Origin: Cordilura impudica
Taxonomy: Eukaryota; Arthropoda; Insecta; Diptera; Scathophagidae
Length of the DNA stretch: 64,000 bases
NCBI GenBank assembly: GCA_963682025.1
Contig: OY821517.1
Coordinates: 226,209,280 to 226,273,279, forward strand
Reading direction: 5' to 3'
The notes beneath the pieces are model-generated. The model was not told the DNA's origin, made no database searches, and was given only the letters and a program-made list of their open reading frames with translations. Shown in pieces: positions 38,716-51,609 of this stretch (position 1 is the stretch's first letter; each line of letters begins with the position of its first letter). The translations under genes and the position numbers were made by a program.

Positions 38716-41700
38716 CAATTAAGAGTGTTAAATTCGGCTGTGCCGAATCTTTTATACCCTCCACCTCGGTTTGAGTCTTGATAATAAATGTAAATGAAAA
38801 AGTAAACAATTTGTTAAACTTAATACCAAATTATTTCAGCAAATTCTTTGGGTTGGTTTTCGTCTTTTCTATTATTTCGGATTTATTTCGGTGTTTGCTT
38901 TTTGGTCATCTTGGTTGCTGATGGGCATGCATTTAGGTTATATAACTATATGCATACGTTTCCGGTTATATGACATAACTTCTCGTTTAATTTAGTTTTT
39001 GCTAATTAAATAGCTCGCCCTAACTTCCATTGCAAAGGTAATGGTTGTGTAGGGTGGCTATATGCATTAAATCGTGCTAATTGGAGATGACTGTATAGTT
39101 TCTTTTAACTGGCCAAATATTTCTTCATTGTGGCCATATAGGTCGGATGGAGTAACAATAACCAAAAAAAATTCTCTCAATTTTTTTTATTAAAATATTG
39201 CCATATTTGGAAAACATAGAGAATAAATTTGTAGTAATAAATATTCAAATTAGGGATGCCAAACGCAAAAAAACCAAATGTCCCAAGCATTTTAAATAAC
39301 ATAATTTGTTCTCTTTATTTTCTGAAAAACTTCAAATTTTCATCCAAAAAAAATTGTGAAAATTTATATATAAATAACATTCTCATCAAATTGCGTTTAT
39401 TTATGTAACAGTTTTTATGTTCGCAATTCTTAAATATCATTTGACGTTTTCTAAAATTCATTGAATTTAAATTAATGTTTTCTGTAGTGTGATTCTGTAA
39501 ATTTCAACGATCCGACAATCGCAAAATATATCGACAGCTATTGTTGTTTGCACTAAGGATTAAGTGATTCACTAAGTACATACATCTTAACGACAGTCGA
39601 CAAATCTATTTTTCTATTTATTTAAATTGTAAACGAGTGGCATCTCTGTCAAAATAAGCGAAAAACACAAAGAAGAATAGAAAAAAACAAATTACTTCGT
39701 GTTTGAAAAGATGATTTTATCTTTATGTTTAATATCTTTATTTTTTTACTAATATTTCTATTTATTTATTTGAAAATGATATAATGAATTGAATATGCTA
39801 CTTAATTTTTTTATTTATATAAAAAAGTTTTTTAATATAAGCAAAATATTTTCACTATTTTATGATTTTTATTTATGTATGACGACATTTCAGCCTAAAA
39901 ATTCAAGATAACAACAACAGCTGAGTTTAACAATAGCGAATATCGTTTAAAAATTTTACTGATAATTTTGCTATTTTCTTTTTTTTAACGATTCGGCTAT
40001 CGTTAAAAGAAGTTACTGAATTGCGGTACTGAAAAGCTATTAATTTCTCCTGAATATCAATTTTTTTTTATATGTAAAAATTTTTTAAATGTAAACATAG
40101 GTATTTGGCGTTTTTTTTTTTGGAATTTCAATTTGTGTTTAACGAATAAAATTTATGTATTAAAGGTGCAATTGATGTCTTCTAAATTTTAAAATTATAA
40201 TTTCCGACGTTTTGATATGATTTTCTGAAATTCAATTAATTGTAATTTATAATTGGAAATGTTTAATTCCAGTTTTTAGAATTGATATTTTCTTAAATTT
40301 GAATGGAAAATTTAACAAGTGCAATTTTGTATTTATGTGAATAATAATGCTTTAGTAATTATAAACAATTTTTAAAAATTAGATGCAATCGCAATCAGAT
40401 ATTTTGTAGGTAAAGCAGAATAATAATTCTATATAACTATGTAGAACTGTTTTGAAAGCAAAAAACTCATTGATGAACTCAGTAACTCTATTTTGTAAAG
40501 ACAACAAAAAGTTAATATGCCAAACTTATGTTCATATTTGTAAAAGAATAATAAAAAAACGTATGAAATAAAAGACCAGCCCGTGTATACTCTTAACATT
40601 GTTCTGTATGATATCTATTTGAAAATATTGACATTCATGTTAAAATAGAAATAACTATTGCAAAGCTAATTAGAACAAACAAAAATTGTTGCGCCATCTA
40701 ATGTGGCATAGTCACGCTGAGCAAAATGAAGTGACACTCTGTTAATGCAAAAGAAATGTATTTTCCTTACAACAAAATATTGCAGAATTTTATGTAAATA
40801 AAATAATTTACCGATTTATTTCTAACATGCAGTTATTATGGATATACATATATAGAATATATGTATATTATTTGTATTATTTAATATGTGTATGTATGTA
40901 TGTATATGTAAATATTACACACAAAAAGTACAACATCAAACGTTATTTTTGTGTTTCTCTCTTTAAATAAATTAATACATAAAATTTTTTTTGCTAAATT
41001 TACATTGTTTTCTTTTTATTAACAACTAGGTATTTTAGCATTATTTGCTTTAGATGCTGGTGAATTTTTACTCCCTTTATATTACCTCGTAGTGTCTGCT
41101 TGTCGAAAAAATTTTGGATCGATTTGAACCCCTTTCCCGTGACCCAATCGATCTGAAACTTTGCGGGCTGGCTCGTGGCAATGACAGAAATGATCTAATA
41201 AATTGTTTTAGTGATGCCAAAACAATGGAAACTATTAAATTTTTCTACCAGAGTTGATAAAAAAAATGTACAAGGGTTAGTTTTTATTATATTATTACCA
41301 CAACGACCACAAAAACAAGTCCAGCTATGACAACAATATAACATTTAGAATAACAACAAGAACACTATAGAAACATCATATTTTTAATTTTTTTTTTTTA
41401 TTTTTCAGAGATTTCCCTGGACCTATTTTAATGATTTTTGAAATAGAAATCTTCCCATGAATTTGGAGAATCATTCTCACTAAAAATGATCACCTTAGCT
41501 ATTCTATTGAGGGCGTGATCGTGACAAGAACAACATAGAAAATTATATTTTTTCAAGACTTTTTTAGTTCTTCATTCCGATTTGGACGAATTTAAATAAC
41601 AAACTTTTCAGGATGTTAGTGAATCATTTTTTATGTCAGCGAGCACCCTAGCTGCCCGATTGATGCCGCCATCGTGATTTCCACAGACGGACAGACGCAC

Positions 41701-41836
41701 ATCGCTATATCAACTCCGGTTGTTATAAGGATTACAAATATATATATTTTATGGGGTCCAAAATTTTTTTTCTAATTATTACAAACGGAATGACAAACTT
41801 ATATATACCCTCTGCACACTGGAGTGGAGGGTATAA
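38716..41836 (+). mobile_element. Family D dispersed repeat, copy 2, inside the 5' LTR
   Basis: It starts CAATTAAGAGTGTTAAATTCGG, read in parts, and ends CTGGAGTGGAGGGTATAA. The block 39408-41836 matches copy 1 (19384-21880). Insertion is within an A-rich run of the LTR with no evident target duplication, as expected for Helitron-like elements. There is no gene. Confidence 0.7.
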
Positions 41837-42857
41837 AAAAAAAAATTTTACTACATTAATAAAATTTTCGAAATATTAATTTTAACTAAAAATTTTTCCA
41901 CATTAATAAAATTTTCTATATATAAATTTAAACAAAAAAAAAAATTTCTACATTAATAAATTTTGCTAGATATAAAAATTAGACTAAAAAATTTTCTAAA
42001 TTAAAAATGTTCTAAATTATAAAATATTGCTAAAATTAAAATTTTGCTGTAAAGAAAATTTTTCTAACTTTAAATTCAAAACTAAATTAAAATCCCCAAA
42101 ATTTTTATATATTTAAAATTTAAAATTAACCTAAATTTAAAATTATAGAAATTTAAGAGAATTTACAAAATGGTACCATATTTAAAAAAAAATTTTTTTG
42201 TTAAAGCTAAAATTAAAACTAAATTTAATTAAAACAAAAAAAAAAATACATATACATATATTGATTTAAAATTACAATGACATGAAAAATTTCTAAAAAA
42301 AAAAAATACATTGAATTGAAAATTGCCTTCCAACTTAAAATTTTTTTATAAAATTATATTAACCAAATTTTCTAAAATTAAAATTTTTCTAAAATTAAAA
42401 TTTTTCTAAAATTAAATATAGCTAAAAGTAAAATTGCTAAAAGAAATTTTATTATAGTTAAATGTTGCTAAAATAGAATATAAATTTTGAACACCTTAAA
42501 AATGAAGGTTAAATAAATATTATATAACCCGATGTAGAAAACCAAACCAAACCAAATTCTTATCATTTCAGTGGGTTACCTCCAAATAAGATGGATCATA
42601 GGTAACAAGGTAGGGAGGGCAAAAGGGGCTGAACACCTCGTCCCCAATGCCAAGGTAAGTATGGCCATCCGTCCCATTAGCGACCGTTTTTTTTTCAGTT
42701 TTTTAAAAATCGCACGTGAACATCTGTAGTGCGGTTTCCCTGGGTCTTAACAAGATCCCACCCATCCGGCGAGCTAGGCCCCACGCCAGCACGTGCGACC
42801 AGCAAAGGCTCAGTGAAACAGAAGCGGACGTTCCACCAAACCGTACCAATACAAAAA

Positions 42858-42874
42858 TGGCGCCCAACGTGGGG
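42858..42874 (+). other. Primer binding site, tRNA-Lys type
   Basis: TGGCGCCCAACGTGGGG follows the LTR end by four bases. The same sequence primes many gypsy-group elements and retroviruses with tRNA-Lys. Confidence 0.85.
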
Positions 42875-44218
42875 CCTGAACGACAATAGACCGGATTATT
42901 TTTAATTTATAATTTTTTTTCTAAATAGGAACTACAATTTTTTTAAATTTTAACATCAGTGCACCGGGAAAGCACATTGTTCCTTAATCATAATCTTTTT
43001 TGTATCCGTGTTCTTGAAGTCATACTTGCTGATATTTCTGGAATTTTAATTAAATATGGATACATCCCTATTTACATTAACCGAAATGGAAACTTGTTTG
43101 ACATTTGAGTTCACATTTCAACATTTTTTAATTAAATTTTGTGATTTTCAATTTGCTTTGGTCAATAAAGTTGTTCCCGGAATACAGGAACTTCATTCTA
43201 AACGAACCGGTCCCCTGTCCGAAACAAATTTTATCGTACCGAAATAGCAGCAAATAATCGGGAAAATCAGAAGTTTAAAATAATTTTTAATTTTTTTGAT
43301 GGATGGTCATACTTACTTTTTTTTTAAATGTTTGGTGTGGTTTTGGTAACTACATTGGGTTAACAATTGAAACAATATATTGAAAAGTATATCGAAACTC
43401 TATTGAAATTTTTGGAAATCTTTATTAAATTTATATTGAAAATTATAATTGAAATTTTTTTTGGAAATCTTTTGAAGTTTATATTGAAATTATAATTGAA
43501 ATTTTTTTTTAAATCTTTTGAAAATTTTTATATTGAAAATTATATACTAAAAATTTACTAACATTTATTGAACTATATCTTGGATTTATATTGAAAAGTA
43601 TATTACAAATTATATTCAAGCTTCTTTTTGAAACTTTATTGAATTTTTTTTTTTTTTTGAAAATTTAAATTTTGAAACCTGTTGAAAATTTAATTTTGTA
43701 AATTTTTGCGTGGGTTCGATTGGAACTCAAATAATTGTTCAACTGTGCGTCACTTACAATACTTTTCACCTCAGTCGATTGCCGTTTTGTTCAATTGGAA
43801 CTAAATTTTATCAATTTAAATTAACGTAAATCTATAAAATTCTCATTTGTGTGCAATACAACTTGTTCTATTGGAACTAAATTATAATTAATTTAAACTC
43901 ATTCCATTTCGGAATACTTTCCCTTAACGGCCTCTCATTCGTTCGCCTAGAACTAAAATTTTAATCTATACTTTTCAGTAAACTAAATTACAGTCATTCG
44001 AATTTTAATCAGCTCATTCTAACTCAACGTTAACCTGCTCATTTTTTTTACACCCTATATTTGTTCTATGGGAACAACATTGAATTTCGTTTATATTATT
44101 TAAATTGTGTAACATCTCTTTACCTTTGCAATCATTGTCGTTTTACCAACGCTCATTCATTCATTCATATCGTCCAAATATATTATCGTTAAAATTTTTT
44201 TAGAATTAGTCCGAAATC
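42875..44218 (+). other. Long leader of the LTR element
   Basis: About 1.3 kb lie between the primer site and the first long frame. A 63-codon frame at 43056-43247 is not recognised. 43380-43690 is a degenerate TATTGAAA/TTTTGGAAAT repeat. TTCNATTGGAACTAAA-like words recur at 43735-43935. Confidence 0.6.
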
Positions 44219-44584
44219 ATGGCGGTACATCATAGTCCTGGAAATTTAGCTTCTGCTTTGGCAGATACCGTGTTTTTGATTTGTCAAGAAAGTTACGATC
44301 ACACCAGTAACTTAGTTTCTACCAGGTGTAGACACATTTTTCACCAAGATTGCCTTCTTAATTTCCTCAACGTGTCAACTTGTTGTCCGCAATGTAACAA
44401 AACTGTCACTAAAAACAGTTTATTAAAATATTCCGTCCGAATTAATAATGAAAGTTTACCAGTTAATACTGGAACGATTCCGAAATCCGCGGAAAGAATG
44501 TTATCCAGCAGAAAGGAAAGAAATGCAGAACCAACCGAAATATTTAACCTGGTCAAGCTAGTGTCGAAGAGAGAGAGAGCTTAG
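44219..44584 (+). pseudogene. RING-H2-like zinc finger frame at the start of the gag region
   Basis: The protein begins MAVHHSPGNLASALADTVF and has a RING-like array: LICQE, then TRCRHIFHQDCLLNF, then CCPQC. The spacing CX(n)CXHX3HX2C...CX2C fits RING-H2, but the very first cysteine of the usual CX2C is replaced by phenylalanine (FLIC). The frame stops at 44584. In the overlapping phase the protein continues as a charged helix (LEDRIRSKIENSFQGEINKL, read in parts), the slip lying in a GAGAGAGAG run at about 44570-44580. It is therefore the N-terminus of gag, or a separate product before it. RING fingers usually act in ubiquitin transfer. I know of no firm precedent in this clade. Confidence 0.65.
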
Positions 44585-46000
44585 AAGACCGCATTAGATC
44601 CAAAATAGAAAATAGTTTTCAGGGCGAGATCAATAAGCTTCACGCTGTAGTGGAGAGATTGTCCCAACAATTTACTAGCGTAAACATTAGCGCAAACAGA
44701 GAGCCTGAATGGCCTAGAGAAATTTATCCAACCACGTCGGTTCATCGCAATTTTTCAGCTCCTTCAGTTCATAATGTTCCCCATGAACCTAATTTTCTTC
44801 CCCCTCGTAATATTAGGCCTCCTTCAACTCACCGTCGGTACCAGCAAGTCGTGAGAGAGCATCATTATCGTCCGTTGCCCTCAACAATAGTGGAAACTGG
44901 CAAGCTTAATCAATAGCTGGAACTTAACGTTCACTGGAAATACCACAGGGTTACCAGTAGAAAAATTTATTTACATGGTAAACTCCTTAACCCATGATAG
45001 CTTAGCGGAAGATTTTAGATTATTAAGTGACCATTGCCACATTTTGTTCACGTCCAAAGCTAAAGAATGGTATTGGCGATATCGTAGCACCGTCAATCGA
45101 GTTGACTGGGAAGATTTGTGTCGAGCACTTAAAACCCATTTTAGTGATCATTTATCTGATTTAGATATCAGAGAAATGATCAGAGACCGAAAGCAAAATG
45201 CTAACGAAAGCTTTGACGATTTTCACCATGCCATTCAGCAGCTTTGCGATCGCCTAAGGTATCCCTTGAGCGAGCCTGAATTGACTGAAATTTTGAGAAG
45301 AAATTTAAGACCTCATTTAAGAAGGGAATTGTTCTACCTTCAAATTGACAACGTTTCTCATCTGCGTCATTTAGTTTTGAGAAGAGAAGCTTTGAGTTTC
45401 GAACTTGACCGAGTGCAGAAAAATTTTATAAAGTTAATGTTAATTGACGTAGAGGATGAAGTTTTTGATGAAGACCCCCCTGAAAACATTTGCAAAGTCC
45501 GCAAACCAAAAGAAGACTCTGCCAAATGCAAAATTAATATCTGCTGGAACCGCCGAAAGGAAGGCCACAGCGTTGAAGCAGCTGGCGGTCAGCAATATAA
45601 AATTTTAGGTTCCGTAGAAACAAATATCACCTACAGAAATATTACCAAATTAGTTCGTTTATATATAATACCCGATCTAACACATGATGTATACTTAGAT
45701 ATCGATTTTTGGCATTCATTCGGACTTATGTCCATGATTTTTGGGAACAAACCGTTAAAAATTGAAGAGCTTAATCAAGTTTGCGAGGAGAACCTTCTAA
45801 CCAACGAGCAAAGACAAAGATTAGATAAAGTAATATCCATTTTTCCAGATTTTGACAAAGAGGGATTGGGTAAGACCACCATTATTGAACATTCAATAGA
45901 AATAGAGCCAGGAGTTAAACCCATCAAGCAGAGGTACTTTTCTGTCTCTCCAGCGGTAGAAAAGAAAATACATGACGAAGTTGACCGCATGTTAGAGTGA
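44585..46000 (+). pseudogene. gag: Gag and remnant protease of the long-LTR element
   Basis: The phase at 44650-44916 holds a coiled-coil end and a proline-rich linker. After a slip near 44915 the frame carries the capsid region (WNLTFTG, VEKFIYMVNSLT, AKEWYWRYR, KTHFSDHLSDLDIREMI; ATG at 44975), typical of Ulysses/Osvaldo-type gag. A damaged zinc knuckle (CWNRRKEGHS) lies at about 45543. It joins directly to the second half of a protease (GSVETNITYRN, IPDLTHDVYLDIDF). The active-site DTG/DSG part is not present, so an internal deletion removed it. The RT linker follows (EHSIEIEPGVKPIKQR) to the stop at 46000. Confidence 0.8.
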
Positions 46001-47475
46001 TAGAAAAAGCCCCTCCTACTTGTTCTTGGAGTAGCCCTGTAGCTTGCGTCCAGAGAGAGGGAAAATTTAGACTTTGTCTTGATTCTCGGAAGTTGAATAG
46101 CGTAACAATTCGCGACGCATACCCTCAACCCAAAATTAATGGAATTTTATCAAGATTACCTAAAGCTGAATTTATTTCATCTTTAGATTTAAAACATGCT
46201 TTTTGGCAAGTTAGTTTAGAAGAAAAATCTCGGGACATGACAGCTTTTACCATTCCCAATAGGCCATTATATCGATTTAAAGTGATGCCTTTTGGTTTAA
46301 CCAATGCACCACAGACCCCTTGTCGATTAATGGATGTTATTATTCCACCTCATCTTAAAAATCGAGTTTTCGTTTATTTAGACGATTTGCTCTTAATAAG
46401 CGATGATTTCGAAGAACATATATCTTTATTGCTCGAAGTAGCACAATTAATTCGCAAACCCGGTCTGACGTTAAATATTGCAAAATGCAAATGGTGCATG
46501 AAGGAAGTCCGATACTTAGGTTATATAATTGGTTCTGGGTGTATAAAACCTGACCCAAGTAAAGTTTCCGCCATTAAAGGGTTAACCGAACCAAAAACAG
46601 CTAAAGAGGTTCGTCAATTTTTAGGTCTCGTAGGTTGGTACCGACGATTTTTAGAAAATTTTGCTTCGTTAACCAGTCCGTTAACTGACCTCACGAAAAA
46701 ATTTAAAACTTTTGTTTGGAACCCTGAAGCTCAAAAGTCCTTTGATCTTATCAAAGAAAAATTAACATCTGCTCCGTTATTAGTAACACCAAATTTCGAA
46801 CGACCGTTCATAATTTCTTGCGATGCATGCAAAACTGGAGTTGGTGGAGCTCTGGCTCAAGAAGATGACAATGGTGTCGAAAGGCCCATTGCATTTTTCT
46901 CGCACAAATTAAATAGAGCCCAACAGAATTACTCTATCACCGAACTCGAGTGTCTTGCTGCAGTATTGAGTATAGAAAAATTTAGAGAGTATGTCGAAGG
47001 TCATGAATTTAGTGTCATAACGGATCACGCGTCTTTAAAATGGTTAATGCGCCAACCAGACCTAAATGGCCGGCTAGCTCGTTGGTCCATAAAACTCCAA
47101 GGCTTTAATTTTTCAATTTTTCATCGAAAGGGAAGTGAACACGTTGTACCCGATGCTCTATCGATGCTACCCTCCGAAAATGAAGACCCCCTAAATTTTC
47201 AAAATATTGACAGCTTAGATTCTGTAGAACCAGAGATAGATTTATCTTCTCCTTATTTTTCATCAGGACAATATATTAAATTGATCGCTGATATCGAAAG
47301 CTATAAAAATCGTTTGCCCGATTTAAAGGTCGTAGATGGGTTTATCTACGAACGCGTAGAATTTTTACGTGATGATTTTTGGGTTCCACAGGAACTTACC
47401 TCTTGTGTGATCGAACGCGCTCATAATCCACCCATGTTTGCACATGGAGGTGTGGGGAAAACCCCAACAGCGTAA
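45997..47475 (+). pseudogene. pol: Pol of the long-LTR element: RT and RNase H, integrase truncated
   Basis: The frame overlaps the end of the preceding one by four bases and continues the same protein. RT motifs are FRLCLDSRKLN, SLDLKHAFWQ (catalytic D), MPFGLTNAPQT and VYLDDLLLIS (YLDD in place of YMDD). RNase H motifs are SCDACKTGVGGAL, ELECLAAV and ITDHASLKWL. Integrase begins with the zinc-region start (ERAHNPPMFAHGG) and stops at 47475. Only 135 bases separate this from the 3' LTR, so the catalytic integrase core is deleted. 47476-47609 has no recognised coding or clear purine tract. Confidence 0.88.
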
Positions 47476-48499
47476 ACTGCTGTTTTGATTTCTTTTTTAT
47501 ATGCAGAAGATTTAAACTCAAGCAAAGATTTAAAAATGGCAAACCCTAAAAACCCATCCGACCGTTTTCAGTTGATTTTTCCTTTCATGGAAATCAAAAT
47601 CATCTGTTTTGTGATGGCCGTTTATTTTTGGTGACGACTGTACTTAACAAAAAATATACAAGTCACATTAATCGAAACGTTATTTATTTTGCAATGTAAA
47701 ATTTTTGCAAGAATCCCGTTTCGTCAGTATGAGATTTGTATGTATGTTTGTTTTGTTTTTTTGTGATGTACCATTTAATAAACAACACCTTATATGGTAA
47801 TGTCGTTTGCCAATTTTTTGTGTTGCAAGAGAAGAAATTCTATTTTTAAACAGTTTATTCATGTGTAAAGCTTTTACTCGTTCTCATTCCCACCCATGTT
47901 GTCAGCCATTAACATTGACTTACCTTGTTCCTCTCATCGTTAGATGTAGTATTTTTTACATAGGGAATTTAATGAATGTATGAGTATTGGTTAACATATG
48001 AATGAATATGAATGTTCTCAAGGAATGGTTGCGAATTTTTTTTTTTTGAAACAGGTTTTTATCTTGAGATAAATGAATGAATGAAGATAAGTTGAATTTT
48101 GATAGTTGAAAAAGAAGGTTGAGGAAAAACCTCTTAAAATTAAAAAATGTAGTTTTAAGTCAAGTTTTTGTCAAGTTTTGAAATGTAGTCGTTGAAATAG
48201 AAGGTTGAGGAAAAACCTCTTAAAATTAAAAAAAAATAATTTAATCTTAGAAAAAAAAAACTTTGGATTTTATTGACATGTGAATAAATGAAATTTTGTG
48301 TTAATTAATAATACTTCTGCTTGTGCTAAAGAAAGCGTTCTGAGCAAAAATGTAAATTTAAAAACGAACAAATATATTTTGTAGTTATCCTTTAATCCTT
48401 AAATTAAGTTTCGTTGAGTGTTGAATGTAATCGATTAATTTGTTGAAAATCGAAAACGCAAGAAAGATAGGCAAAAAAAAATAGACGTGTTTCTTGAAA

Positions 48500-48651
48500 A
48501 TGGCGCAACCGACGCCCGATCAAAATTTTAATCATCCACGCCCACATCCACACGCTCATCCGCATCCACAGTTGCAATTGCCGCCACAGTTTCGGAATCC
48601 ATTTGATTTGCTTTTTGACGAACGTACTGGTGCAATCAACTATAATAACAT
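48500..48651 (+). pseudogene. Small histidine/proline-rich frame inside the 3' LTR, cut by a LINE
   Basis: Same protein as at 38481: MAQPTPDQNFNHP, a longer HPHAHPHPQ run, PPQFRNPFDLLFDERTGAI. The LINE insertion at 48652 replaces its end with a T-rich tail. Most differences between the two copies keep the frame open. Confidence 0.4.
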
Positions 48652-48654
48652 TTT

Positions 48655-48685
<31 letters not shown>

Positions 48686-48786
48686 TTAGGTCAATGGAAT
48701 AAATCCTTACAGACCTGTATAAATGATATAATTACATATGTACATATATTGAAGCAATTAAATGATTTAAAAATAAAAACAAATAG

Positions 48787-50670
48787 TTAGGAATTTAAGA
48801 AAATAATGATATTATGCTTAATTAAATCAGTGTTCAACGAAAAATCAATTAATTGATAAAGATTATTATAAACACAACAAATTCTTCTAAAAGGATCAGC
48901 TAGAGCATAGTTGGTTTGAAAAGATTTTACAAAGAGTGGTTGGAATTGGCGTGATACTCGTTGAGGAACATTAAAAGTTATATTGTTGACAAGAAAGTCA
49001 GAACAGATTTCACCATTAATTAGGTTGATCATAAATGTTACTTTTAGCATAGCCGTAGGGCTTTCCAAAGTAGGTAATTTTATTAATTTAAGTCGATCAG
49101 CGTATGAAGGCAAAAGAGTAGAAATTGTTTCTGTACAGACTCGATTCGTTGAATATGAATGTTATAGAAGGGATCCCATATTATTGACCCATATTCTAAA
49201 ATAGGTCTTACAAGAGATGTAAAAAGTTGTTTGGTTATGTAAGGATCAGTAAATTCTTTTGCCCATCTTTTAATGAAGGCGAGTGTACCTCTAGCTCTAT
49301 TAACTGTCATGGTGACGTGAGATACAAAGTTTAATTTAGGATCAAGTAGAATCCCTAAATCCAGAAAAGTATCAACAAGTTCAAGCTGATATCCGCCCAA
49401 AAAGTAGTTAGCAGGAAAAACATTATTTCTAGGAAAACGCATACATTTACATTTTTTCAAATTTAGTTCCATTAGGTTACGGTTACACCACGAAAAGAAA
49501 TAAAAGAAATTGTTGAGATCTGATTGAAGATGAATATGATCATTATGTTGACAGTAACTTAAAAAAATTTTAACGTCATCAGCGTACATTAAAACGTTGC
49601 AAAAATTTATCACTTTTGGAATATCATTGATGAAAAGGGAGAAAAGAATTGGTCCAAGATGGCTGCCTTGAGGAACACCAGAAGTCACAGTAATATCTTT
49701 AGATGACATATTATTATACATTACACGTTTTGTTCTCTCAGAAAGATATGATTTTATCCATTTAAGGCTTAATGGTGTTAAACCTAATAAATCCAATTTG
49801 ATCAGTAGAAGGTTATGGTTTACTTTATCGAAAGCCTTACTAAAATCGGTGTATACTGCATCTGTTTGTTTTTTCTTGACAAAACCATCGTTAATTATTG
49901 TCGTAAAATGAAGCACATTTGTAACGGTAGAGCATCCTTTCCGAAATCCGTGTTGAAATGGTGACAAAATTGACGATGAGTGATAGCACAAAAAATCTGT
50001 AATAAATTTCTCGAAAAGCTTAGGGATTGCACTAAGTTTAGCAATACCACGGTAATTAGAAACATCCGATCTATTTCCAGATTTAAATAATGGAATGATG
50101 TAAGAAGCTCTCCAAAATTTTGGAAAATAACCGTTTTTTATTGACGCATTAAACAACCGAGTCAGTGGTGTTGCCAAGGAAGTAGCAAAATAATTGAGTA
50201 TAGAACTAGGTACTCCATCAGGTCCATGAGTAAATGAAACTTTAAGTTTCTTCAGGCTATTAACAAGTTCTGCCTTATCAATTAGGGGAAAAGATATAGC
50301 TTGATTTGTGTTTATTGGATATGAATAGCTGTTGGAACAATATTGAGCAACAGAATATGTACTAGCAAAAAAGTCTGCAAACATGTTACTTATTATAGTA
50401 TCATCACTAGATTCGATATCGTTTAATTTCATTACAGATGGATAACCAGTAGTTTTTCTTTTTGAATTAACAAAGTTGTAAAATGCTTTAGGATCACAAT
50501 TGAAATCTTCCTTCATTTTGTTTAGATAGTTTTTGTATAAATAATTGTTAAGAATATTATTTCGGCACGATGAATGGAGTATTTTTCAAAAAATACAAGA
50601 GAACCAAAAATTTTATACTTTTTATAATACTTGGTCTTCAAATTTTTTAATCTTGATAGTTGTTTTGAGT
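48787..50670 (-). pseudogene. LINE ORF2, reverse transcriptase part
   Basis: The frame from about 50516 to 49083 contains the RT motifs FKSGNRSDVSNYRGIA, TDFSKAFDKVNH (catalytic D), GVPQGSHLGPILFSLFIND and YADD (VLMYADDVKIF). The thumb region (LGILLDPKLNFVSHV, EYGSIIWDPF) follows. Near 49100 a frameshift moves the C-terminus to a second phase (PSYADRLKLIKLPTLE, FNVPQRVSRQFQPLF), which ends at 48787. It is separated from the endonuclease by another frameshift between 50672 and 50516. The RT core is complete. Confidence 0.88.
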
Positions 50671-50671
50671 T

Positions 50672-51580
50672 TCAAGGCGGGCCAGTTCGTTTGTAGACAG
50701 AACGCTTTGGGATGCTTTCATCCATAAAAGAATACATAGTTCTATAAAAGACCTCCACCATTAAATCAATAGAAGTATGGCACAACAAATCATTCCAGTT
50801 AGTGTTAGAAATTAGATCAATCAATTTGCTATAGTTGGTTTGTTTAAAACAAAAAACTTTATCTTTATTAATACGAATATTGGATCCACCAAAAGTAGGC
50901 AAAACACAGCTAATTTCAACAGTTGGATGAAAGCGATCTTCCGGCAAGGTGATAGGATCAGAGCGAGTTATTATACAATCTTCTGGATTATTTGTAAATA
51001 CCAGATCTAGCAGTTTACCGTATTCATTAAATACGCCATTCATCTGGTAAAGACTAAGATCAACTATCTCATTCAATATTAAATCGTCACAGTTATTCGA
51101 TTTAATTGGAATAAAATCCGGAGCATCAGGCGAATTTTTCCATATTATAGATGGTAAATTAAAATCTCCAACAACAAAAATTAAATCCTCAGGTTTAGCA
51201 CGTAGAGCAACTGATTTGATGGCCTGAACGTGTTCAAGGTATATTTCTTCGGGAGAATTAGAAGGTATATACGAACAGGTTATGAAAATGATTTTATAAT
51301 TAAGCTTTATCATTACACTGACAAACTCAATATTTGGAGAAGATTCAGATTGAAGAGATTCGGAAGCAAACAGGCATGATACAGCAATTAAAACACCACC
51401 ACCATTACGATCGTTTCTGTTATATCTATATATTTGATAATTGTTACATAGTAACTCAGAATTAAAAACATTATCTTTCAGCCATGTCTCAGTAAAGATG
51501 ATAACATGAAAATTAAAATCATAACTGTTAACTAGTAGATTAGACATTTTAGTATTTAAACCACGAACATTCTGATACAT
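50672..51580 (-). pseudogene. LINE ORF2, endonuclease part
   Basis: This is an apurinic/apyrimidinic-type endonuclease: YQNVRGLNTK at the start, FTETWLKD with the catalytic glutamate, YNRNDRNGGGVLIA, VVGDFNLPSI, and a degenerate C-terminal motif (RFHPTVEISC) where SDHxPV is usual. It starts 30 bases after ORF1 in another phase and shifts frame after about 50680. It nicks target DNA for target-primed reverse transcription. Confidence 0.85.
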
Positions 51581-51609
51581 AATGATTAGTCGTTCAACGG
51601 GTAAAGAAT

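Larger units (their letters stand above)
37615..42853 (+). repeat. 5' LTR of the long-LTR element, interrupted by a family D repeat
   Basis: 37615-38715 matches 47610-48650 plus 53263-53340; 41837-42853 matches about 53350-54334. Relative to the 3' LTR it has about 65 extra bases near its end (42768-42832), including CCCCACGCCAGCACGTGCG. It contains the small frame at 38481-38669. Confidence 0.88.

Noticed and set aside
43056..43247. 63-codon frame in the leader of the long-LTR element
   Set aside because: No recognised motif; kept only as a note in the leader entry because nothing shows it is translated.
44219..44584. Host RING-finger gene
   Set aside because: It lies between the primer site and gag of an LTR element and joins the gag coiled coil through one slip, so it belongs to the element.
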